Below the pieces are notes generated by a model. It was given only the letters and a program-made list of their open reading frames with translations. It ran no database searches and was not told the origin of the DNA. Shown piece by piece: positions 1 to 14,140 of a DNA stretch of 64,000 nt (its first letter is position 1; each line of letters opens with the position of its first letter). This DNA is from Cephalopachus bancanus (Eukaryota; Chordata; Mammalia; Primates; Tarsiidae): assembly GCA_027257055.1 (NCBI GenBank), contig JAPVLO010000382.1, positions 62,001 to 126,000 of the forward strand, read 5' to 3'. A program made the translations under genes and the position numbers.

Positions 1-130
<130 letters not shown>

Positions 131-269
131 AACCAGACAATCTTACTTCTAACTGCTTCTTATTTTCAGCACTTCCTACATTGTATTACATGCTTATCTA
201 TCTGTCTCTTCTATAATTAGAATACTACCTTTTCAAAGGACAGGGCCTACGTTTTTGCTTTTATTTCTG

Positions 270-608
<339 letters not shown>

Positions 609-1009
609 TGAGGTTCAATAAATCATTGTTGACTCAATGCTAACTGACTAAAGAGCAGTGATGAAGCTAACTGCAATCCAGGTGGGCTGCCTCCCTGCAA
701 GAACTAGATTGGGCTGCTCCCTTTTAGAATGAGATCTCAGAGGATCTTTTCTCGGCTCAGAGTGACACCATCAGACCCCATTTGTGAGGAGTGATCTTAA
801 CTTCCTGCTTTTCTTGAGAAGCCTTTTGGGAGGAGGCTGCGGTTGCAGTGAGTAGGCACCTCCCTGGAGAGCCTCTTCAGATCTGCTGGGCTGGGGCCTC
901 CCTTCTGGCTCTCCTCCATGGCCCAGAGATCCAGTTTGAATCCACAGAAGCCCCTGGAGGGAGTGAGCACCCACTTCCACCTAAGGTGGTATTGACTAGC
1001 CCAGTTTTT

Positions 1010-1235
1010 GACCAGGGAACTTGGGTTGATCCTGACTCTCTCTCTGACTGGATTTGTGACCTTGGGCCAGTGATTCCAGCTTATTAAGCCCCAGTTTCCT
1101 TCCTGTCAAGTGGGGATACAAATAATGTCCACTTCATCTGGCTGTTGCGAAGCTTAAATGAGTAATGCGTGAGCAGCCCTCATCATGGCACGTGGCAAAA
1201 GGCAGATGTGATTATTAGCGATTTAAAGGCCTAAA
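1010..1235 (+). mobile_element. MIR SINE
   Basis: Core GACTGGATTTGTGACCTTGG followed by GGGGATACAAATAATG, in MIR order. Confidence 0.7.
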
Positions 1236-1255
1236 ACAGGAACGTGAAAGAATAA

Positions 1256-1531
1256 CTCCTAGGCATGGAGGTTCACACCTGTAATCCTAGCACTTCGGAA
1301 GACTGGGGAGGAAGGTTTGAGCCCAAGAGTTAGAGATCAGCCTAGACAACAGAGTGAGACCTCATCTCTACAAAAACTCCAAAAATTAGGTGGGCATGGT
1401 GGTATGCAGCTACTTGGAAGGCTGAGGTGGAAGGATTGCTTGAGGCCATGAGTCCAAGGCTACAGGAGCCATGATTATGCCACTACACTCCAGCCTGAGT
1501 GAAAGAGTGAGATTCCAACTCAAAAAAAAAA
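1256..1531 (+). mobile_element. Alu, sense, diverged
   Basis: Dimer ending GATTCCAACTC and an A tail. Confidence 0.85.
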
Positions 1532-1940
1532 GAAACTCCTAAGAACACCAGGTACTACAGGGGCTTTGCCAATTGCTCTTCACATACTGATCTCAAAGCA
1601 ACACTGTCAGACAGCTGAAGTTTATTTACTAAACCTTTCTGTGTTCCTTCTGCTTGCCATGCAGGGCCTGCTCTATTCATTCTTTGTTCATTTGTTCCTG
1701 GATGAGGTCAGGCTCCTCCAGGAAGTGCTGCAGTGCGGGTCGGGGGAAAACTGGACAGGGGACAGGAAGAAGCCAAGCAAGGGTGGGCTGTCAGGGCTAA
1801 TCCCCGAGGACAGCTGCCACCTGATCTCCTGGAAATGGGGAGATAAGAGAACTGTTCTGACCTTATAGCTCCCATACTTCCGTCCCTGCACCTGTGCCTG
1901 CTGGTACTCAGCCAGCCTTTGGTTAAGGGTTATGGAGGAA

Positions 1941-2243
1941 GGCCTGGCGTGGTGGCTCACGCTTATAATCCCAGCACTTTGGGAGGCCGAGGTGAGAGGC
2001 TTGCCTGAGTTTGCAGGTTTGAGACCAGCCTGGCCAACTTGGCGAGACCTCATCTCTACAATAAACCAAAAAATTAGCCGGGCATGATGGTGCGTGTCTG
2101 TTGTTCCAGCTACTTGGTAGACTAGGGTGGAAGGATCACCTGAGCCCAGCAGGTCAAGGCTGCGGTGGCTGGGAGTGTGCCATTACCCTCCAGTCTGGGT
2201 GACAGAGTGAGACTCCAACTCAAAAAAAAAAAAAAAAAAAAAA
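1941..2243 (+). mobile_element. Alu, sense
   Basis: Full dimer with CAACTTGGCGAGACCTC and GACTCCAACTC, a 22-base A tail. Confidence 0.9.
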
Positions 2244-2299
2244 GTTATGGAGGGGGTATCAATTCCAGATTTGGAATTTGTTTTGAATTCCCAGTTTAT

Positions 2300-2440
2300 A
2301 GGCTGGGTACAGAGGCTCATGCTTGTAATCTCAGCACTTTGGGAGGACTAGGTGGGAGGATCACTTGAAACCATGGGTTCAAGATGCGCCTGGGCAACAT
2401 AGTGAGACCCTGTCTCAAAAACAAAACAAAATAAAAAAAG
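2300..2440 (+). mobile_element. Alu monomer (FLAM-like), sense
   Basis: Only the left arm, ending in AAACAAAACAAAATAAA. Confidence 0.75.
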
Positions 2441-2454
2441 TTTATTTACTTTTT

Positions 2455-2640
2455 TACACTTAACTCACTATGTTGTAATCATGTGCTGATATGTCTGTCT
2501 CTCCCATTCAATTGTGAGGGCCATAGGACAAATGCTTAACTTATGCCCTTAGGTCCAGAGTATGGCTCCTGGGAGGATAATGAATGTTGACTGGATGCAT
2601 GAAAAATGAACCAGTGACCAGGCCAGATGTCTGTTGTCTT
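2455..2640 (+). mobile_element. Ancient LINE 3' end fragment (L2-like)
   Basis: GTCTGTCTCTCCCATTCAAT, an interval of drift, then AATGAATGTTGACTGGATGC. Confidence 0.4.
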
Positions 2641-2694
2641 AAATTACATATGAGAATATATGTATGTGGGTGTGTCTACTTAAAAGAGCTTATC

Positions 2695-2982
2695 TTTTTT
2701 TTTTGAGTTGGAGTCTCACGCTATCACCCAGGCTGGAATGCCGTGGCATGCTCACCAGCGGCCTCGTCCTGCTGGACTCAGGTGATCCTTCCACCTCAGT
2801 CTTCCAAGTAGCCGGAACTACAGGTATGCGCCACCATGCCTGGCTAATTTTTTGGTTTGTTGTATAGATGAGGTCTCACCAAGTTGTCCAGGCTGGTCTC
2901 GAACCTGTGGGCTCAGGCAATCCTCTTACCTTGGCCTCCCAAAGTGCTGGGGTTATAGGTGTGAGCCACTGTGCCCAGCCAA
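2695..2982 (-). mobile_element. Alu, antisense
   Basis: T-run then GAGTTGGAGTCTCAC; complete dimer. Confidence 0.9.
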
Positions 2983-3113
2983 TTGCTTATCTTGATGACT
3001 CCCTTCCCTCAAGTCAAATCCAGCCAAGGAAACAAACCAAACAGTAGATTTGTAAGGAGTAACAGAAAGTGAACACCAAATGGACAAGGGTAAAGAAGAG
3101 ATTGGTCACTTCC

Positions 3114-3390
3114 AGCCGGGTATAAAGGCTCACGCCTGTAATCCTTCTGGGAGGTCAAGGAGGGAGGATCGCTTGAACCCAGGAATTAGAGACCAGCCTG
3201 GGCAACATAGCAAGATCTCATCTCTACAGGAAAAAAAAAAAATTAGCCAGGCATAGCGGCGTGTAGTCCCAGCTACTTGGAAGCTGAGGCAGGAGGATTG
3301 CTTGAACCCAGGAGCTGGTGGCTTTGGTGAGCCATGAGTGTGCTGCTGCACTCTAGACTGGGCAATGGAGTGAGACCCCCAACTCAAAAC
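3114..3390 (+). mobile_element. Alu, sense, diverged
   Basis: Left arm lacks the usual CCAGCACTTTGG; tail is AACAAATAATTAAAT-like. Confidence 0.8.
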
Positions 3391-3756
3391 AAATAATTAA
3401 ATAATGATAATAATGATTTAAAAAAACTAAAAAGAAGAGATTGGTCATTTCCTGGGCTTTTCCATTCAGCCAAATGCCTTGGGTGGCTTAAGCAAGCCCT
3501 CCTAAATGAGTGATCAGAGGACACCAGAGGAGAATGTGAAGGTAGGCATTCTGTTATTCCTACACCTCAACATGCCTCCATGGCAGGTGGTGACAGAGAG
3601 AGGAGACTTAATTTTTTGCATGTGTTTATCAATGCATTTCATTTGCATGTTCATTCTTTTTTAAGTGTTTAATCTTATCTTTGGTCTCATTTGATAACTT
3701 ACCTCTGTAAAGCAGTCACTCAACCTCTGAGTTGAAGAACCCCTTGAAAAATCTTG

Positions 3757-4052
3757 GCCAGGCGTGGTGGCTCATGCCTATAATCCCAGCACTTTGGGAG
3801 GCTGAGGTGAGAGAATTGCCTGAGCCCAGGGGTTTGAGACCAGCTTGGGCAACTTGGTGAGACCTCATCTCTACAATCAAAAAATTAGCCGGCTGTGGTG
3901 GCGTGCGCCTATGGTTCCAGATACTTGGGAGGCTGAGGTGGAAGGATTGCCTGAGCCCAGCAGGTCGAGTCTGCAGTGGCGGACAGTGTGCCACTGCACT
4001 CCAGCCTGGGCGACAGAGTGAGACTCCGACTCAAAAAAAGAAAAATCTCAAA
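3757..4052 (+). mobile_element. Alu, sense
   Basis: Complete dimer with tail AAAAAAAGAAAAA. Confidence 0.9.
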
Positions 4053-4235
4053 AAGATATGAAGCTTCACTTCTGAAAAATGTCAAGAACATGAACTTTCC
4101 ATAATTGCAGGAGCTCAGGAGTCTCTGTGTAGAGATCTTTGTATTGTCAGAATAGTACAATGCCCTGCACACAGTAGGTGCTTAATATATTCCATTGCAC
4201 TGACCTGAACTGCAGTGAGTAATAACTTGCCAAGA

Positions 4236-4527
4236 TAGCCAGTCTCGGTGGCTCAGCCTGTAATCCTGCACCTTGGGAGGCTGAGGTGAGTGGATTGCCT
4301 GAGCCCGCGGGTTCGAGACCCACCTGGGCAACTTGGTGAGATCTCGTCTCTACAATAAATCAAAAAGTTAGCCGGGTGTGGTAGCGCACCTGTAGTTCCA
4401 GCGACTTGGAAGGCTGAGGCGGAAGGATCGCCGGAGCCCGGCAGGTCGAGGCTGCGGTGGCTGGGAGCGGCCACTGCACTCCAGTCTGGGTGACAGAGTG
4501 AGACTCCAACTCAAAAAAAAAAAAAAT
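4236..4527 (+). mobile_element. Alu, sense, lemur-type
   Basis: Left arm shows GGCTCAGCCTGTAATCC and GCCCGCGGGTTCGAG. Confidence 0.9.
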
Positions 4528-4614
4528 GGAGCAAGGGAGCTCCTAACACAGTCAAGGTCTTATGTGAAGTCACCTCTAATCAGCCAAAAGTAAACCATGG
4601 TGACCATTTCCTTC

Positions 4615-4925
4615 TTTTTGTTTTGTTTTCTTTTTCTTTTTGAATAGGAGTCTCACTCTGTCATCCAGCCTAGAGAGCAGTGGAATGCTTATAGCCACCG
4701 CAGCCTCTACCTACTGGGCTTAGGTGATCCCTCGGCCTCAGCCTTCGAAGTAGTTGAAACTATAGGTGTGTGCCAACACACCTGGCTAATTTTTTAAAAA
4801 AATTTATTGTAGAGACAAGGTCTCGCCATATTGTTCAGGCTGGTCTCGAACCCGTGGGCTCAGGCAATCCTCTCATCTCTGCCTCCCAAAGTGCTGGGAT
4901 TACAGGCATGACCCGCCGTGCCTGT
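4615..4925 (-). mobile_element. Alu, antisense
   Basis: T-rich head TTTGTTTTCTTTTTC; ends near GCCGTGCCTG. Confidence 0.85.
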
Positions 4926-5178
4926 GATCATTTCCTTCTTTAGCTGGCTTACTAACATTTTTATTTTTACAGTGTAAGGTCTTTGGTTTCCACTAAGTTA
5001 CCCTGGGGTTACCCTATGAAGCCTTATCTGTCCTACAAATCCTGCCATGAATATGTTTATCAGCTTGTTCCTGGGAGGAGAAAATGGATTCAGATAATGA
5101 ATAAAAAGCAAGTAACACAGCCTAGAATAAGGAAGGTGCTCAACGGATGTTAACTGTTAACGTAAAAAAAGAAAAAGA

Positions 5179-5475
5179 AGGCCAGGTGCAGTGGCTCACA
5201 CCTGTAATCCCAGCACTTTAAAAACCCGAGGCAAGAGGACTGCTTGAGCCCAGAGGTTGGAGACCAGCCTCAGCAACATGGTGAGATCTTGTCTCTACAA
5301 AAGTAAAAAATTAGCTGGGTGTGGTGGTGTGTGCCTGTAGTCCCAGCTACTCAGAAGACTGAGGTGAAAGGATCAACTGAGCCCAGGAGGTTGAGGCTGT
5401 GGTGAACTGTGATGGTGCCACTGTATTCCAGCCTGGGCAAAAGAGTGTGATTCCAACTCAAAAAAAAAAAAAAAG
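5179..5475 (+). mobile_element. Alu, sense, older type
   Basis: Ancestral-type GGCCAGGTGCAGTGGCTCA start and 14-base A tail. Confidence 0.85.
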
Positions 5476-6174
5476 GAAAAAGAAAAGCAAAAAAGAGGAA
5501 AGAGCAGATGAGAAGAGGGTAGATATATTCAGAGGACAGAATATGTGGGAAAGGACACAGAATTAGTTGATTGGGAATGAGGGGGGCAGGGAACACAGCA
5601 CTGAGAACTTCTCCTTCCCAGCTTGCTCTAGACAAGAGTGGTCTTGCCTGCTGGAAGCCCTTAAGATGACAGGTGAGCTGGAACGTAAAAAATGAGGTGA
5701 AGTCCCTGACTAACACCAATAAAGATACGGCCATTTGATAGTTGTGTTCTTCATCTTAGAATGCACAGAAATAGAATAACAGCACCAAACATGAATGACA
5801 AAATCCAAACCGTGAATGGAGACATTGGCTAAGAGAGACCCAGTGAAGTCAATTCATCGGCTATTTTCACTTGGGAAAGAGAAATTAAGGGTGGAGCTGC
5901 CGCCCCTGCCAAGCCTAACAGTCTAAAAAGCAGACTATTTAGCTTAGTAAGGCCTCAGGGCAACACCAGCTGTGAATGAGCTCAGAGGGGTGAGGCCGTG
6001 GGGTGGGGGGGGGAGGTGGCTGGCACAATTCTCTGGGGGAAAAGATGGAGGGTGGAGGTGCAGCCTCTAATGTCACACCCACAGGGCCAGCAGGCCTCTT
6101 GGGGGCAGAGGGAGGCTGGGGACATAATTTGGCTTTGGAGTAAGAGGCCGGGCTGGGTGGGCAATGCACCACTT
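5476..6174. other. Unannotated single-copy DNA
   Basis: I see no gene or repeat. Purine-rich at the start; a G-run at 6001-6013. Confidence 0.5.
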
Positions 6175-6345
6175 TCTCATGGCTACTCAACTCTGGAAGC
6201 TTCTATTTCTTCATCTGGAGAATGAAGCTAATCACATCTTCTTTGCAGAGTTTCTGTAAAGATATAAAAACAAGACTAAGCAGGCACAAATGCTTTGGAA
6301 ACTGTAAAACCTTTGGACGTCAGATGTCATTATCATGAAAAAGAA
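6175..6345 (+). mobile_element. MIR SINE fragment
   Basis: TATTTCTTCATCTGGAGAAT and GCAGAGTTTCTGTAAAGAT match the MIR 3' half. Confidence 0.6.
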
Positions 6346-6777
6346 AAAACTATCCTGATGATATCCCATGGTATATTTTAGTGAGGGGAGAAAAAATATC
6401 TACCATCTACATTGATTCTTTTTTTTCTTCTTCTTGTAGTAAGCAAACAGGATTCCAATCAAATGCCAAAATCAGGAACTATTTCTCTCCTGGACAGACC
6501 CTGCCTTTCTCAGCTCCACGTTGGTCTCTTCCTACCAGTCCCTTGCTGTCACCTGGAGAAGCATGCCTGGAGGTGAGAACCAGGTTCGCTCCTAAGGAAG
6601 ACCGGACCCACACTGACAGATACAGAGGTGAAGGGATACAGGTTCATGGTGACTCTAACCTCTCCATGGATTCCTTTAAGGATATGATGAACATCAGGGA
6701 CATTTTCTCAAGGAAAATGCACACACATTTCCAGCAAGGAAGAGGGTTCTCAGTGTGAGGCTCTTCTCCGGATCCCT

Positions 6778-6812
6778 GGTGTGTGTGTGTGTGTATGTGT
6801 GTGTTGGGGGGG
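6778..6812 (+). repeat. (TG)n then G-run
   Basis: Short TG repeat with one TATG unit, ending in an eight-base G run. Confidence 0.85.
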
Positions 6813-6825
6813 GTCTGTGAACCCC

Positions 6826-7260
6826 AGGTGTCTTAGTCTGCTGGAGCTACAGTAACAAAATGCCATAGAATGGGTGGTTTAAATAACAGATATATTCTCT
6901 CACAGTTCTGGAGGCCAGAAGTCCATGATCAGGATGTCAGCATGGTGGGTTCTGGTGAGGACTCTCTTCCTGGCTTGTAGACAGCTGCCATCTTTTTGTG
7001 TACTCACAGGTTCTTTTCTTTGCATGAAAAGAGAGTGAATGAACAAACTCTCTGGTGCCTTCTCCTATAAGGATACTAATCTTATCATAAGGACCCTACT
7101 CCTATCATCTCATCTATACTTAATTACCTCCCCCTGACAAAATAAAGTTATTTACCTCCTGCAAGCCCCACCTCCTAATACCATCATATTGGGGGTTGGG
7201 TTTCAGCATATCAATTTCGGGGAGGACACAATTCAGCACCAAGTTATGAACCCTGCACTA
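6826..7260 (-). mobile_element. MaLR-type LTR, antisense
   Basis: GTCTTAGTCTGCTGGAGC, TCACAGTTCTGGAGGCCAGA and CCACCTCCTAATACCATCA in this order are characteristic of MST/MLT-type LTRs read backwards. Confidence 0.7.
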
Positions 7261-7359
7261 CAGAAAAGAGAAAGCCTTGGTGGTCTCAGGGCATGCACGA
7301 AATTTCTTACATTTTTGTTTGTGTGTGGGTGGGAGTAAAATATACAAGATAAAAAGATG

Positions 7360-7660
7360 CAGAGCCGAGTTCCGTGGCTCAGCCTGTAATCTCGCGCCTT
7401 GGGAGGCTGAGGTGAGTGGATTGCCTGAGCCTGCGGGTTCGAGACCCGCCTGGGCAACTTGGTGAGACCTCATCTCTACAATAAATCAAAAAATTAGCCA
7501 GGCGTTGTAGCACGTGCCTGTAGTTACAGCTACTTGAAAGGCTGAGGTGGAAGGATCGCCGGAGCCCAGAAGGTCGAGGCTGCGGTGGCCAGGAGCGGCT
7601 ACTGCACTCCAGTCTGGGTGACAGAGTGAGACTCCAACTCAAAAAAAATTTAAAAATTTA
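7360..7660 (+). mobile_element. Alu, sense, lemur-type
   Basis: GGCTCAGCCTGTAATCTCGCGCC left arm, GACTCCAACTC end. Confidence 0.9.
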
Positions 7661-7682
7661 AAAAAAGATGCAGGATGAGCCC

Positions 7683-7920
7683 GGCCCTATGGGCCACTGC
7701 AGCCTCCACCTGCTGGGCTCAGGCGATCCTTTCGCCTCAGTCTTCCAAGTAGCTGAAACTATAGACACGTGCCACTACACCTGGCTAATTTTTTGATTTA
7801 TTGTAGAGATGAGGTCTTGTCAAGTTGCCCAGACTGGTCTCAAACCCGTGGGCTCAGGCAGTCCTCTCACCTTGGCCTACTAAAGTGCTGAGACTATAAG
7901 TGTGAACCACCACGCCTGCC
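7683..7920 (-). mobile_element. Alu, antisense, truncated
   Basis: Starts within the right arm at GGCCACTGCAGCC, so the T-run head is missing. Confidence 0.85.
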
Positions 7921-8782
7921 TCAAGAATTATACATGGAAACATCCTCTCTCTCTGCACAAACATACACACGGAGACACGTGGTATTGTTATAATTTTGTG
8001 GGAGGAGAGCCATACTTCACAATGAGAAAATTTCCATAGGTTCGATTTCAAAAGTTCATTCTCAGAGGATCTAGGACTTGCCTTGGTTATGGAAAACCAA
8101 GCAGTCATCCTCAGCAATGTCTGGGGGCTTCATCTTTAGCAAGATGAAGGAGGCGTGTTTTCTCTCACTTCCTCCTAAGATCTCTTCTCAATACTCACTT
8201 TTGTCACTGCCTATTTACACTATTCCCACACCCATCACTTTCCTGAAAAGACATTCCAAGCCGTCGTGGTTTGGGGTAGCAAAAGAGTAATAAGGAAATG
8301 ACTTGTGGTGAGTGGAGAGCCCAATGGTGCCCTTGTTCTGCTGCCCACTTGCCACAGGCGTGGGTGGCTTAGAAGCTGCCACCCCAGTGTGTTCCTGAAG
8401 GTGAGGCCTTGGGGTGTTTCCTGAGCACGACCCAGGCTTTCTCCACAGGAGTTTCACTCTGGGCTTAGGTCTGTGTTGCGCTCAGAATTAGCCAGTTAAT
8501 CAGACAGTAGCATCCTGTGTCCACTGGTGCCATTGTCCCATCTCTGGGACAAGGCCAGAACCGGACTCGACGGTGACCTGGGGACCAGAAAGCAGACTGA
8601 GCCTCTCTCATTCCACCTCTATGGGACCCTAATTCTACCCCTGTTGGCCATGATCCTTGGGATCTTCCACCCTCACACTGAATAAACATAGTAACCCAAG
8701 GAGCAGGCAGCACAAGAGGGTCATCTGACTTTCTGACCCAAGACAGGAGACTGGGGACACATTGAAGCAAAATGATTTGTCA
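7921..8782. other. Unannotated single-copy DNA
   Basis: Nothing recognisable; short open frames only. Confidence 0.5.
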
Positions 8783-9068
8783 GCCAGGCTCGGTAGCTCA
8801 ACCTGTAATCCCGCAACTTTGGGAGGCTGAGGTGAGTGAATTGCCTGAGCCCGCGGGTTCAAGACCCGCCTGGGCAGGCGAGACCTCATCTCTACAATAA
8901 ATCAAAAAATCAGCCGGGCATGGTAGCACATGCCTGTAATTCCGGCTACTCGGAAGGCGGAGGCGGAAGGATCGCCGGAGCCCAGCAGGTCGAGGCTGCG
9001 GCGGCCGGGAGCAGCCTCTGCACTCCAGTCTGGGTGACAGAGTGAGACCCAAACTCAAAAAAAAAAAG
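8783..9068 (+). mobile_element. Alu, sense, lemur-type
   Basis: CCTGTAATCCCGCAACTTTG left arm; lacks ACTTGG in the arm linker. Confidence 0.9.
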
Positions 9069-9183
9069 TGATTTGTCAATTTAGATGTGGCCCTTTTATT
9101 CATTGATCCAGCTTCATCAAAAACACTGCCCCTATCTGTCACATAGTTGGTGGTTTATACAAGTGTGTAGAGAGAATGCATGA

Positions 9184-9572
<389 letters not shown>

Positions 9573-9857
9573 GGGTGATTTATTCTTATTTTTCCTGGTA
9601 ACTCAGGAAATCATGATTGAGGCTATATATTTTTTAAACCTTTGGTCAGTCTATATTGGAAAAACAAATATCTCCCCTATATTCAGGGGAGGAATAACTT
9701 TATTTAGTGACTTTATCTTGGTAGGAATATTTTTCTGGGTTTCACAGTCTCATCAAATAAGTTTCAGACAAATTACTTTTCTATAGGTCTTAGCCCAGCC
9801 TACCCCTTCGGCGACATAGGAGGTCTGAGAATTTGGGAAATAAGGTTATTTGTTATT

Positions 9858-10143
9858 TGTTTTTTTTTTGAGTCAGTCTCACTCTGTCATCCAGGCTGGA
9901 GTGCAGTGACATGGTCACTGCAGCCTTGACCTGCTGGGTTTAGGTGATCCTTCTGCCTCAGTCTTCCAAGTAGCTGGAACTGCAGGTGCATGCTACCACA
10001 CCTGGCTTATTTTTTGATGTATTGTAGCGATGAAGTCTTATTAAGTTGCCCAGGCTGGTCTCGAATCCCTGAGCTCAGGCAATCCTCTCACCTCAGCCTC
10101 CAAATGTGCTGGGATTACAGGCTTGAGCCACTGCACCCGGCTG
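9858..10143 (-). mobile_element. Alu, antisense
   Basis: T9 then GAGTCAGTCTCACTC; complete dimer. Confidence 0.9.
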
Positions 10144-10377
10144 GAAGTAAGGTTATTTGGAAACAATTTCAGAAGTGAAGATATTCTTTGCCTCCCTAAA
10201 TTGAAACTCTGGAGTGCCCCAGTCAATATGAGTAGAAATGCTTTCATTCTTCTGAGCTTTTTTTAGTTGCTGGGAGAGAAATGCTGTGGCTTGAAGACAG
10301 AGGAAGGAATTTATGATCTATACTGGGAATCTAAATGAATCATCACCTGTGAACAATTATGAGCAAAACCTGTCATA

Positions 10378-10690
10378 GGTTGGGCGAAGTGGCTCTCACC
10401 TGCAAAACCAGCACTTTGGGAGACTGAGGAGGGTGGGTTGCTTGTGCCTAGGAGTTCGAGACCAGCCTGGGAAGCATAGCGAGACCCCGTCTCTACAAAA
10501 AATTTAAAAATTAGCAAGATGTGGTGGTATGCACCTGTAGCCTTAGCTACTCATGAGGTCGAGGCAGAAGAATTGCCTAAGCCCAGAAGGTCAAGGTTGT
10601 AGTGAGCCATGATTGTTCCGCTGCACTCCAGCCTGGGTGTGACAGAGTGATACTCTGACTCAAAAAAAAAAAAAAAAAAGAAGAAAAAAA
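10378..10690 (+). mobile_element. Alu, sense, older type
   Basis: Complete dimer with a long A-rich tail. Confidence 0.85.
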
Positions 10691-11183
10691 TTAAAAAAAA
10701 CCCTTTTTTTCAAACTTGTGCAAGATGGTGCCATAGAGGATATATCAAAATAGAAAGAGTTATCCTTTGTGCCTCTGTGATATTTTCCCTCTTTAGATAA
10801 ATGATTGACTTATTCTAAACTACTCTGGGGATTAGTAAACCTCATATTAATTTTTATATCTGTATATCTAATGTGTTACCAAATTTCTGCTTCACCACAA
10901 AAATATTCCACTGCATCCAACTCAGCCATGTTAGTGCAAGTGACTTGACCATGAAATAAGAAAGAAAGTCAATGGGACAGCCTTTCCAGAATTCTGTTGG
11001 AAAAAAGTAAGTGGTTATAACATTTTATGGGATCATCCCAGTTTCAAATATTGACCCCACAACTGATATCATAAGCCTTTAAAATGTCCCAGAAATTTTG
11101 ATATTTAGGTCTTTCTATCTTCAAACTGCCTCTTGTATTTTGTGTGTGGCATCAAATCTGTTTGGTAGTTCACACCACCTCAT

Positions 11184-11475
11184 TTTATTTTATTTTTGAG
11201 TTGGTGTTGCACTTTGTCGCCCAGGCTGGAATGCAGTGGCACACTCAGGGCCACCCCAGCGCTGACCTGCTGGACTCCGGCGATCCTTCTGCCTCAGCCT
11301 TCCAAGAAGCCGGAACTACAGGCGCACTACCAAGCCTGGCTAATTTTTGATTTATTGTAGAGACGAGGTCTCGCCAAGTTGCCCCGGCTGGTCTCAAACC
11401 CGTGGGCTCAGGCAATCCTCTCTCCTTGGCCTCCCAAACTGCTGGGATTATAGGCTGAGCCACTGAGCCTGGTCC
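11184..11475 (-). mobile_element. Alu, antisense
   Basis: TTTTATTTTATTTTTGAGTTGG head; complete. Confidence 0.9.
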
Positions 11476-11584
11476 CATCTCATTTTTTACTTTTAATTAT
11501 GGTCATTTAATTTAAAGACAAATTTAGTAAGAGCCCTAGTTTTGTCTTGATAAAAAAGAATTTTCAATGATGCCCAAAGTCCCC

Positions 11585-12372
11585 AAACCTTAGGATTGTC
11601 CTTGACTCCCTTTCCTTCTTTCATATTCCACATTCAGTCCACTAAAAATTCTGTGGGCTTTGTCTTCAAAATGTATTCAGAATCCTGCCACCTTTTTAGC
11701 TCCAGGTACCGCTGCCTTCACCAAGCAACCTTCATCTTCAGCATTGGCCTCCTGCTGGCTGCCCTACCATGTACATCTCCACTCCCGCATCTACTTTCGA
11801 CACCGGAAGTTGGGCCTCGTAAACCGTTAGTCAGAGCCCATCATTCTCCATCCTTCCAAGGATTCCCACCTCACAAAGCCTAAAAGCCAAACACCTCTCC
11901 GTAATCTACAAGGCCTGATATGATGTGCACCCTCTGCTTCCCACTTCCTATCTGACCTCCTCTCCTCCCGCTCTCTCTTTTCATCCTTGTCTCCAATCTC
12001 GAGAGCCTCCTTGCTGTCCCCTGAACATGCCAAGCACAGGACCTGCACCGCTGTTCCCTCTGCCCAAGGCATCTGGCACTAGACATCCACAAGGCTCATT
12101 CCCTTCCTGCCTCCAGGTCTCTGCCTGAATGCTGCCTTCCCAAGAGGGCACCCATGCAAAATAGCGCCTGTCCCTTCCAACTCTGCACCCCCTATTTCCC
12201 CTTGCTCTGCCTAACATCATATATTTACTTGATTATTGTTTTCTTCCGTCTACTCAAATGCAAGCTGCAGAGGAAACTCAGTCTTCATCCCTGCGGAATC
12301 CCCACCTTCTGGAAGAGGAGGGCCTGGCACATAGAGAAATTTTCTATATATTTATTGAATGAGTGAATATCC
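11585..12372 (+). mobile_element. L2 LINE 3' end
   Basis: Runs from AGGATTGTCCTTGACTCCC through TACAAGGCCTGATATGATG and CTGTTCCCTCTGCCCAAGGC to TTTATTGAATGAGTGA, in the order expected for an L2 3' end. Frames are broken throughout. Confidence 0.8.
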
Positions 12373-12609
12373 CTAGTCTCAAACCAGCAAATGAAGCACA
12401 AAGGGGGGGGGTATGGGAATTAAAGAGTCCTAGATAGTCAGGTGTCTAAACCACACTTTGAAAATCAGTTTTTATGACTTGAAAGGACACCAGGTAATTT
12501 TCAGACCAGGACCATCTCTTGAAATGCCCTCAGCCTGGTCTGTCTTCCTTTGCCTTCCTAAGAATTCTACTCTTAGTGATTAGTTTTCTAGTATTGTGTA
12601 TCAACCTCT

Positions 12610-13156
12610 TTAATAGACCTTTTTTCTTTTCTTTATTTCAATAGCTTTGGGGTACAAATAGTTTTTGGTTACATGGATGTGTTGTACAGTGGTGACGAAG
12701 ACTGGACCCACCACCCTCACCTGTGCACATCGTACCTAATAGGTGATTTTTTCGTCCCTCCATCCGTTCCCTTCCTCCCTCCCTCTTCTAAATTATACAC
12801 AATAAAATTCACCCATTCTGAGGATACAGTTTGCTGAGTTTTGACAAATGCATAAAGCTGTGTAACAACCACCACAAGAAAGATAGAGGACATCTCCATC
12901 ACCCCCAAATGGTTTCCTTGTGCCCCTTTGCAGGAAATTCTCAGCCCCGTCCCCTGGCCCCAATCACTGATTACATTTCTGCCATCATAGATTAATTTTG
13001 CCTATTCTGGAATTTTATACACCTGGAAGTACACAGTTTGGACTCCTTTATTCTCTTGTTCGACATGTCTTTGAGATCCATGTTGTGTGTATCAATAGTT
13101 CATCCGTTCTATTGCTGAGTATAATTAATAGACCGTTCTTTTTTTTCTGTTTCTTT
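12610..13156 (-). mobile_element. Old L1-derived segment, antisense
   Basis: GGTACAAATAGTTTTTGGTTACATGG followed by ACACAATAAAATTCACCC, then CATAAAGCTGTGTAACAACC and TTGCCTATTCTGGAATTTTA: the antisense 3' region of ancient L1-type LINEs. Probably two fragments. Confidence 0.6.
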
Positions 13157-13283
13157 CCTTTTTTTTGGAGATAAGGTCTAGTCAGAGTTGTCCGGGCTGG
13201 TCTCGAACCCGCAGGCTCAGGCAATTCTCTCACCTTGGCCTCCCAAAGTGCTGGGATTATAGGCGTGAACCACTGTACCTGGC
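13157..13283 (-). mobile_element. Alu half, antisense
   Basis: Left-arm sequence only, behind a T8 run. Confidence 0.8.
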
Positions 13284-13490
13284 CTAATAGGCTCTTCTTT
13301 TAATGGCAAATATTCTTTTAAGGGCAATAGGGAATCCTTTCAGGCTTTAACACTTGAGTATGAGTGAGTTTTTTTTTTTTTTTTTGGTTGAGGAACCTAT
13401 GAAAGTGCAGGGATGCCTGGGTAGCTGGAAGTAAGCACAAGGCCTGACACAGCTGAGAAGCTGGAAGGCAATTTTGCCAGCTCCACTGCC

Positions 13491-13866
<376 letters not shown>

Positions 13867-13934
13867 CTGCCTGCCTTTTATATGCAGATTCAAGAAGCTG
13901 CCTTCCTTCCTGCCTTCGATGCCAGAAATCTAAG

Positions 13935-14140
13935 AGTGAGTGAATGAATGTTACTGAAGATCTCTGATGCATGGAAGTAAATTATATTTGATGTTCACCA
14001 CAGCCCTGTGAATTCATTTTTGTGAACACCTGTTTTTCAGATGAGGAAACAGACCATCGTGCTGTTAAGTAGGGTTCAGGCCTGTTCTTCCTAACTCCAA
14101 AGTTCAAGTTCATTCCAATATACAACTTCTTAGGTCAGGC
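13935..14140 (-). mobile_element. MIR SINE, antisense
   Basis: TTTTTCAGATGAGGAAACAGA followed by AGGCCTGTTCTTCCTAACTC reads as antisense MIR. Confidence 0.6.
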